Of a DNA stretch of 64,000 nt, positions 55,901 through 64,000 are shown piece by piece. This DNA is from Chromobotia macracanthus. Lineage: Eukaryota; Chordata; Actinopteri; Cypriniformes; Botiidae. The notes under the pieces were generated by a model that made no database searches, was not told the origin of the DNA, and saw nothing but the letters and a program-made list of their open reading frames with translations. Position numbers and translations under genes: made by a program. Location: positions 9,308,001 to 9,372,000 of the forward strand of contig JAZGTH010000001.1 in assembly GCA_036877525.1 (NCBI GenBank), written 5' to 3'. Numbering within the stretch: the first letter of the stretch is position 1; every line of letters starts with the position of its first letter.

Positions 55901-58800
55901 AGCTGTTGTTCAGATAAAATGAGTTTATTGGCATTTTGATTCCTGTGAGTTTTGGGGAAAGGCACTGGGGGGTTTTGAATTTGTTAAATGTTAAAAACAA
56001 ATGGAAAATGTGGTATGTGGTATCTGTTAATGACAAATCTGTCAACAGCACTTGGGTCAGTGATAAATCTTTTAATTTTTACAAAACATGCCTTTATAAG
56101 GTCAAAACGTTATTACCTTGTAAATCTCCAAACAGTTATGACATTTTGACAAAGTGGAAATAATCCAGATTAGCATTAGAAGTCTGTGTTAAAAAGGACT
56201 TTCAACTCTTACATTATTTACAGTATTTACTAATATTTTACAACCATTTTCATCAATTTCAGAATAATCTTAAAAATTTCCAAATCCACAAGACTAGATT
56301 ACATCTGTTTACACTTACCTTATAAGTAAACAGTGATTCTAAACTGTAAAAATACCTTTCCGTTCCTTTCACAGCCTGCTCCATGGAAACTTTTGGAGTC
56401 AAGGTGCACAGGTGAAAAAAAAGTACATGAAATATGTTTATGTTGTAGAACAGAAGCTGTGAGTCAGACGCTGAAGTATAATTCTCTGTAATTTGACAGC
56501 ATTTTGAGCATACCTCAGGGTCCAATGACAGTTTAAAAACTATTTAAAATCTTTAGTGGAATCTCACCTTCCTTTGAGTGTAATACTGATGTTGCCAGAC
56601 TCTAATTCTTCGCAGATGAAAGGTTGGTATCTCTTGGGTCTTAAGAAACCCTCACATGTGCATTTTTCTCCATCTGCTTTATCGCACTCTCCCTTAGCTG
56701 AAAGGTCAGCAGTGAAATTGGAACCTGCAGGTGAACGCCAGAAATTTGCTACAATATCAAACAGGTCTCTGCAAATAAAATTTTAAGGTGCCTTTACCCA
56801 GCCAAGTTAAGGCTCCAAATTCAGTGTAAAAATACAATTGTGCATTAAATTAAACACATGCCAGCATGGATGCTCCTCAGCCCCTAAAATATAATATTTT
56901 AAGTAGTCATTTAATTTTCTGTATTAATGTAACAATTTAAAATATTACATTATTTCTGACTTTGCAAAATTTGATGTTTGTGATTTATGTTTCCTGCAGT
57001 AAACAGTCTGTGTAAATGCAATTTCAAATGCAGCTTCTGTTTATTGGTTAAATGTTTAGCTATAACAAAAATAAACAGTAATGGTAGTAATAATCAATTG
57101 ATATCAATAAGATATAAGATAATACTACATTTAAAATCTATAAGTTGTTTAAATGCTTTGAATCCTATCCAAAAAGAATGTGTTAAAGGGAAACACAATA
57201 GCTCCAGGTGAACCAGTCCAAATATGCACCATTACCATTAGTACCATTGGTGAGTGGAGAGGTGACCATCTGTCATGAAACAACAGGGAAATAAAGGACT
57301 CCATTAAATTAGAACAGAAAAAATTCATTTGCATTAATTACCTTTATTGAACAGTTGAGGCAGCAGAGCCACTAGGGGATCTGGACACAGAACGTTGCAG
57401 TTGATTGAATTGGGGTCATGACTTTTGGGTTCTCAGTGGGGAATTTCTATAGAAGACAGCTTTATTGACTGATATGGAGATATAAACCTACTGGTGCTGT
57501 GTATTTTAGCTTGTGCCAGAGAGATCTCCTGAGCGTATCAACACACTGCTTATGGTCATACGTCATTCTCCACACCAACAAGAGAAATGGAGAATTAAAT
57601 CAGAATACACACTGAACACATGAAGAATCATACTAGTGAAAGTGATAAGGAGTGCTTACGTACCAGGCCTCCCAAAATCAGTCTTTCATAGCTCAGTGGA
57701 ATGTAGGGAGTCTTGATTGATTAAAGGGAAAAAAAATCCATCAGCTCCATGCAGCAGCTGCTTTACCCATTAAAAACACTAGATAATAAGAGCACAGGTA
57801 TTCTGAGCTTTGAGTTAATGAAAAAAACAGTTCAAAAAAAGCATGTAAAACTTTCTTCTTAGCCAGTTACTAACAACCAATTTTCTAATCTATTACAGAT
57901 CAACAACAACAGACTACAGAATTACTTTTAAATGAATTTCAGTAATGAAGGCAATAAATGTAATAATCATCTCTAATTTGTGGTTTTATTATAAGCATCC
58001 TAAAGCTTGAGGGGTGTGTGTGTGTGTGTTAATGTTCCAGATCTGATTAGCATTAACTAAATCTGCACTGCATCTACTTTAAACATCAAAAGCTATAAAA
58101 AGTTCTAGTGGACCAGAAATGTGCTTATGTAAGTGTAATTTTAACATTTTCTATTGTTTGAGTTGACATTAATGAAAAAAAAAAAAGAGTGCATTGTATA
58201 ACATTATATATGTATTCTAGGATTACTGTGTGCAGTATATTTTAAAAGTTTGAATTTGATTTACATCAGGTTTGAGATGCCACCTTCTGGGCAAATTCTA
58301 CATCAGTTTATACATTTATAATCCACTGATCATACAGTATAAAACTCAAAAAGTAATTCAAATGATTACTTTAGATTACAATAGGTAATCTAAAGGAGTT
58401 TGTGTTGAACCCAACTTTTCACCTATAACAGAACAAAGCATTGGCCTGATCTTGAAAGATCATTATTCAAAAACAGTTGCACTTATACCATTTAATGCTT
58501 TATATGAGGCAACATTGCAGATGTTTTCACATATAGCATACAAAACTGAAACTGCATTTTAAATATTCATCATTATATTGAAAGGTACAAGTAATAATTA
58601 ATATTAATAATTTTAATAGAATAACAGCACAAGGGACTTTGACAACTGCAATAAAAGTGGATCAAAAAGTGACATTTTAAGTAAATAACTTTAAAGAATC
58701 AGGTAACAGAAACAAAATCAGCCAAAATTTCCATTCTACTGTACGTCAAAAACACTTACAGTAAGTGCTATTTGTTTTAAGCTTTATAAAACACATTAAA
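46970..58800. other. Intergenic region between lurap1 and the WWC gene
   Basis: The left part holds the lurap1 3'UTR. No convincing spliced gene is visible on either strand over about 12 kb. Short GC-richer islands occur near 51780-51920 and 53440-53600, and small (TG)n and poly-A runs near 52979, 54847 and 58013. Confidence 0.5.
47048..47109 (+). other. Possible alternative exon downstream of lurap1
   Basis: A strong acceptor (tgtttgcag) and donor (ag/gtgagt) enclose 62 nt that read TLISDYFEANLNLLKMTEVK without a stop. If a donor at aatggcaag/gtacaa (46902) were used, this exon would continue the lurap1 frame in phase 0 and remove the usual C-terminus. I do not recognise the peptide and see no following exon with confidence. 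Confidence 0.3.
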
Positions 58801-59251
58801 AAGCAGGGAGCATTTTTATTTCCTTCAAGGAAAAGTACTATAAAATAAGTTACAGTACAGTGAATTTGTCTAAACTGACTTTGTTCCCGTCTTCCAGCCT
58901 TAAGCACAGACATTGAAATATCAGAAGTACATCATACTGGAGTAAAAAGATGCTTTGTTCTTTTATAAAACAGTTACTTCCCCCTTTAAACAAGCAGGAG
59001 AATTTGCCAAGATGTCAATAATTACATAAAATATAGGTGTACATGTTCATTATTAAAATCACACACTCACAATCACTCACGCTCACACACACTTGTTTTG
59101 TACAGCTTTCTGTTGTTCAAATGTTGCATATCACTTAATGTTTGATCTTTGTGCTGAAATAACTACATTTCTGTTCTAATTACTTCATGGGCATGAATAC
59201 AAAAAACAAAAGACATTTTCTTCATATTTGATAGTGTGGCCTAGGGGGTGC
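58801..59251 (-). other. WWC gene 3'UTR (probable)
   Basis: Sequence directly downstream of the WWC stop on the minus strand. An AATAAA (plus-strand tttatt at 58815-58820) could end the transcript. Confidence 0.4.
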
Positions 59252-62200
59252 TCACACATCGTCAGCTGGCAAGGGCGGGATGTTGAATCTTGGTCTAGTA
59301 AAGAAAGCCATCTTCTCTCTGTATCAGGAAAGAAATTATACATTTAACATAAGCGGTTTGCCCCAAAAGTTCTGATGATCACATCCCTATATGGTCACTG
59401 GTGATTTAGGAATTTGTATGTCTGGTATCTAGATGTAGCTGGAGCGTGAAATGGACATGTTAACATGAGGGTTGTACACCATTTAGAAGTGAATAAAGAA
59501 CTCCAAACTAATTCAGCTTGATTTTATTAGGTAGCATATGGCAGCAGAATTGTATTGATTTTTGAATTGATTTTTGAAGTTGAATTACAATAAAATGACG
59601 TCTAAGAAACAACTGCTGAAATTGCAGTTTTTTTAAACTTGGTACATTTCATGTTTCAGTAGTATACATTAACTTATGATACACCAAACATTCAATAGAT
59701 AATATGAATAGTTAATGGTTCAAAATGTCATCTTTGGAAATGTACACATATATTTTTAATTGTAATTAATAAATGAACTTAGCGTATCTGTTATTTACCT
59801 ACTACATGGCATGTGTGATTTGGTGGGTGGGGCTAAGAGGTAACTATTTAAAATAAGGTGTAGATCTTCTGCGGAGGCAATCTTTTGCACTACACATTAT
59901 GACGTCAATCACCTTTTTTCAAATCAAATTGTATTCTGCCAAAATGAAGTTTTGGCAGTGCATATTATTTTAACAACAGTGTTAAACTTAGTTCAATAGA
60001 AACTTGCCCAACACTGCTTATGATGAACTCACTTGAATGTCTGCACAGGAAGAGGCTCTTTGTGGCTCTGGCCCCTCATTTGAAGAACCTCTTTAGAGGC
60101 TTTACGCAACCTCCTCTCAGCAGCTTCCTCCTGCCTCTGCTCCTGCCTGCTCTGCTTAGACTGAGAGAGAGAAATTAGGAAAGAGATTACGAATTATAAA
60201 CATGATTTTAAATACTGCTTTATGCTCCACAAATTAAAGTCAGTCGTCATTTTAATTATTTTTTTTTACAGAAAACTTTACAGAGCTCATAAAAAGTCAC
60301 ATGGTATACTGCAAATTAATAAACTTTGAAATTGACAGTTTTACAATTACCTGTCTCTGGGCCTCACGGAGCAAGTTTCTGAAGCGCTCATCTCGCAGGG
60401 CCCAGTGAGGGAGGTCTGCAGGGCCACGAGGCCCCTGCATAGGTTCCTCCAGCTGCAGTTTGAGCTCCCGCAGTGCCGCCAGCTCCTCGCTCAGCTGCCT
60501 CTGTCGTGTACGACAGGCCTGGAGGTCCAGCTCCAGATCCAGAGAGGTACGCGTAGGCTGCTCAGCCAGAGAGGAGCGGTGAGACTGCTGAAGTCACATC
60601 AAACATGACAAACACATTGGTATAATCCCAGAGCAAAAGGCAATATTAAGGAAAATTTGTGTGATGCAGGTCATTCTGACCTGTTTGTATCTCAGAGTTC
60701 TTCGTTCCAGAGTGTTTCTGATGAAGGGGGATTTCTTTGGTAGAGTGGAGCTATCGCTATCACTTCGGTACAACTGTGAAGGAGAATGAGGTTGAGAGAC
60801 AGAAAAAAGAGAGAGAGACAAAAGGATACATCGTAACAGATTTAACATTTAATTCTGGAGAATCACACAATTTGAGCGTTTGTGATGTACTATTTACTTA
60901 CCTTCATGTTAATAATATTAACCCATACAACCTTTATTCTTCAGTGCAACACAAGTGGTCAAATTTAGAAGAATTATACTGGTCAAAAAGCTATTTTGTA
61001 AGCAAATCAAATCTGAAACATTTGTTCAGGAGTCAGATCTACTTTCTCAATTAAGCTTAATGACTCAATGACAGCAGTGTTTAACAGCTCACTGGAGGGA
61101 AAGATTATCAGTGAATAATGATTTAAATTAAGATCTGTCTCAAAATCCTCCATCCCCAATTGTGTGCAATAGTGACCAGTAAAATTCTTTATTTGTGTTC
61201 TATAAAAAAATTGTCACATGGGTTTGAAATGACATGAAGGTGATAAACGGATAGCAGAACTTTCAATTTTGGCCTCATCACACCATAAAAAGACAGCAGA
61301 TGTAAAACCCTCAACAATGTGTTTGTGTGAACTGTTTCTAACTTACCCTACAGACATACTGACTACGTGCTCCAGGTGAGAATGTCTGGGATCTCACTAT
61401 TGTACTGCTGCGCATGAATGGTGAGCTGTGCCCCCAGCGCCCCGTCCTTTCCTTCGGCCGCATTCTCATTGGCTCTGGAAACACACCTTCGGTATTGATT
61501 GCCTTGTCCACCTAAAAAATACACAAATCATACATTTCTTTAAGGAACCAATTTTGTAGGTCATTACTATCTCACAGAGCAAAAACTTTTACTTTGAGGC
61601 CATGGGTTTTAATTCCCAGGAACTGCACAGACTAATAAAATGTAAAGCCTAAATGCACTGCAGGTCAAATGAACAGATATTAAATATCAATTGTAATAAA
61701 AGATAGTTTGGGTTACAGTCAAGTTTATATCCTGCATCCTGTTGATTACCACAGACAATCATTTTAAAAGAGCTAAATTAAAAGCTTTGCAGGCAAGCAG
61801 TCCCGAACATTTAATAATAAAGGACATGAGGAGCTTGTGAAGGAATTACATGATTTTTAGTAAATTAAATACATCAAATAATAAAAAAGTACATTATTCA
61901 ATCTGTAAATTGCCTTCTTATGTTTTACTGGGTTAAGATTATTAGCTGCTAATAAAACAAACTTTGTACAGACAGGGCTGGTTCGCAATTTTAGCAGCCA
62001 GAGTAATGTGTAATGTTTATGTTTAAAGATTAAACTTTCATCACATCGTACTAGCACACATTTTTAACATATGTCCACTTGCCTGCAAAGCTCACATTAT
62101 AAGCCCATTAAAAGCGCATTCCCCGTTTGTTTATATACACTGCACATGGCAACATACCACACAAGGAAGATACACAAGATTAAAAATAACCCATTGCTTA

Positions 62201-63813
62201 ATGTTTCTCTGTATTTACAAATGAATAAGTACTTTTACATAAAGATTTCCTACATCTTGAAGTAGGTCACCACACCTTTACAACTGTATTTATTTCTGTG
62301 GGTTGTAGACAGCGCCTCCCAGAGGTCATCCAGATTCCTTCCATACATAGACCCTCAGGACAGGGGACGACAAATGCTGTACTGTTACTGCAGCCACTGT
62401 CCACAGACTCAGCTTGCCAACTCCTACACCACACACAGCAGTTAGACCAGAGAAACTGTACCACCAGCTCTATAAACTCTTTTCTAATTTAAAGCATTAC
62501 CCGAGCATTACAAGTTGGAAAGTTTATTGAAAAAGACAGTAAGTGTGTGGACCTTTCAGAAACTTCCTCCCCCAGCTCCTCCTTCCTCTTTAGCTCCTCC
62601 AGCCCATCTTCACTCGTCTGTAACTCTTTCTTCATCTTCTCCAAATGAGTAATCACTGACAACTACACAGAAATAGGCAGCAGAGAGAAGATATTATTTT
62701 CTCATAATCACAGTTCCCAGGAATATCACATGGGGCATCATTAAAATAATTACAATAATGCATTGAGGGAGGTTTTTTTAAAGATGTTAAATGGTAACCT
62801 TCAAATACAAAAATATTCAGTACAAACCTTTCTTCAATCTATTCCAATTTACTACTTTAAACCTCCATGAATTTAAAATACATACTGAATTTAAAAGTGC
62901 ACTACCATGTATACTATACTGAAACTGTATGTTCACCAAAACTGAATATTCTGTCATTATGTTCTCATCCTCATATTCAAAATGTATGTTGAACTGTATA
63001 TTGATATTTTTGTATGTTGAATATCAAAAGAAAACTGAAGAATCTTCATCTTTTCTATACATCGACAGTTCATAGTGATCACATGTATTAAACTACAAAA
63101 TGAGGGAAAAAAAGATAAAATTAGCCTACATGACTCTTAGGCCTAACTATGAGGATCAGACTAAAGGCCACTGATAATCTCCTTCAGTGAGCTGCAAACT
63201 CCAGAACCCTTGATCATGTATCAGCCCAATTCGTTCTGTGATCCACTCGTTTTTTTTGAATCAACAACTCACTGGAGGGCAAGATTATCAGCAAAAATGA
63301 ACTTCAATATCAGTCTGTCTGGGATACATGTATGGTGCTCTTTTGTCCGTGACCTTAACAGATGAGGTCACTATAAATTGTCAACACAAGGCAAAGATTG
63401 TTTAAATGTCTTACTTTGTGTTCACAAAAATAAAACAGTACACAAGTTTGGAACACAATGGCGAGTTAATAACGACAATTTTTTTAGCTTTAAAAACAAA
63501 AACATTCACTCATATTTAATAAAAATGTAATAAAAGCACAAGGGGTCAGCAAGGGCAGTGAAGTAATTACTACTCATTAAAGACGGATGTTGGGGGGGTC
63601 TCCTTCAATGCCTGAAGGGAAGACATGTTGTGTTCTCACCTCAGCCCTTCCTTTCCCTTCCTCTTCCTCCTCTTCATCCATTATGCAACTGTGTTGACTG
63701 AGGCTGCTGTGCTCAGTTGTGTGGTTTTCTGTGCTGTGGATCCGTAGTTTGTGCCACTGGAAGATCATTTCTGTGCTGCCTGCATAGTCTTTTAGTGAGA
63801 GCTGAGCAGAACC
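59252..63813 (-). CDS. wwc3: WWC/KIBRA-family Hippo scaffold, C-terminal part (WWC3-like)
   Basis: WWC proteins are cytoplasmic scaffolds that activate LATS kinases in Hippo signalling; full proteins have WW domains, a coiled coil, a C2 domain, an aPKC-binding region and a PDZ ligand. Eight exons are visible: 63640-63813, 62553-62662, 62276-62423, 61347-61511, 60681-60773, 60351-60587, 60033-60160 and 59252-59318. Phases agree and give 373 residues up to TGA. The first encodes the end of C2 (GSAQLSLKDYAGSTEM) and an acidic run (DEEEEEEG). Later come RSQTFSPGARSQYVCR, LYRSDSDSSTLPKKSPFIRN, TLERRTLRYKQ, RTSLDLELDLQACRTRQRQL and RGQSHKEP, and the end is AFFTRPRFNIPPLPADDV with the class III PDZ ligand. 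TLERRTLRYKQ plus RSSLAE favours WWC3 over WWC1 or WWC2. The N-terminal exons lie past the right edge. Confidence 0.9.
61076..61282 (+). repeat. Dispersed teleost repeat copy in WWC intron
   Basis: The motif cactggagggaaagattatc at 61091 and the terminus gggtttgaaatgacatgaag followed by gtgataaa match the body and end of a repeat common in otophysan genomes. A homologous block (cactggagggcaagattatc) lies at 63272, where the flanking terminus is in opposite orientation. Confidence 0.5.
62927..63330. repeat. Second copy of the same dispersed repeat
   Basis: It begins gttcaccaaaactgaatatt, ctgtcattatgttctcatcc, which is the complement of the end seen at 61230-61282. It continues through ttcatcttttctatacatcg into the cactggagggcaagattatc block at 63272. 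No coding capacity is seen. Confidence 0.5.
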
Positions 63814-63945
63814 CTGAGCAACACACAGGCATTGATCAGTTTACCACATCATCCTTAAAGTAGCACCCATACCAATCAACCACATGAACTCTTTAGCTAA
63901 GGCAGAAAACATGCAACTTTTTGACACAACTTTAAATTGTAACAT

Positions 63946-64000
63946 ACAGTGGGTTCAAAAAGTCTGAGGACACAGGTATGAATGCTTCTATTCTGCATTC
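63946..64000 (+). mobile_element. Tc1-like terminal sequence, cut by window edge
   Basis: The sequence acagtgggttcaaaaagtct, then gaggacac and gaatgcttct, is related to the copy at 34810-34875 and in the same orientation. The rest lies outside the window. Confidence 0.5.

Noticed and set aside
55827..56163. Overlapping open frames on both strands, suspected transposase scrap
   Set aside because: There is no DDE or zinc-finger motif, no terminal repeats, and the frames end without any family resemblance.

Overview
This is a vertebrate nuclear window, almost certainly a teleost and probably an otophysan. The evidence is GT-AG spliced genes with small exons, AT-rich intergenic DNA, recognisable vertebrate orthologues, and dispersed repeats of fish type (a Tc1-like end with the motif CAGTGGGGTCCAAA, and a repeat whose end reads like TTCACCCAAAAATGAAAATTC). 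All coding calls come from reading splice sites and translating by eye. Family assignments rest on remembered protein families; no search was run.

Layout: (1) 564-2255 (+), the last four coding exons of a Na,K-ATPase beta-1 subunit gene (atp1b1), followed by its 3'UTR. (2) About 15.2-24.9 kb (-), a decayed copy of nme7 (NDP kinase 7) in the convergent position it has in other vertebrates. At least eight exon relics are in the right order, with several in-frame stops, a lost splice acceptor, frame breaks and deletions. This is the most notable item in the window. (3) 28314-30239 (+), an intact 308-aa homocysteine S-methyltransferase of the MmuM/BHMT type. (4) 31225-34225 (+), ttc4, an Hsp90 co-chaperone, with an otherwise open 395-codon frame broken by one in-frame TGA at codon 256. 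(5) 35377-38320 (-), ttc22, complete at 564 aa and convergent with ttc4. (6) 40626-46969 (+), lurap1, two coding exons, 303 aa, ending in the conserved DDVTFL tail. (7) 59252-63813 (-), the last eight exons of a WWC/KIBRA-family gene, closest to wwc3, ending in the PADDV PDZ ligand and continuing past the right edge.

The genes do not form one pathway. Two are tetratricopeptide proteins side by side (ttc4/ttc22, the same neighbourhood as human 1p32). Others serve ion transport, one-carbon metabolism, an adaptor for actomyosin/NF-kB signalling, and Hippo signalling. The long gene-poor stretches (3.4-15 kb, 25-28 kb, 47-59 kb) hold UTRs, simple repeats, degraded mobile-element ends and a few GC-richer islands that could be conserved noncoding elements.
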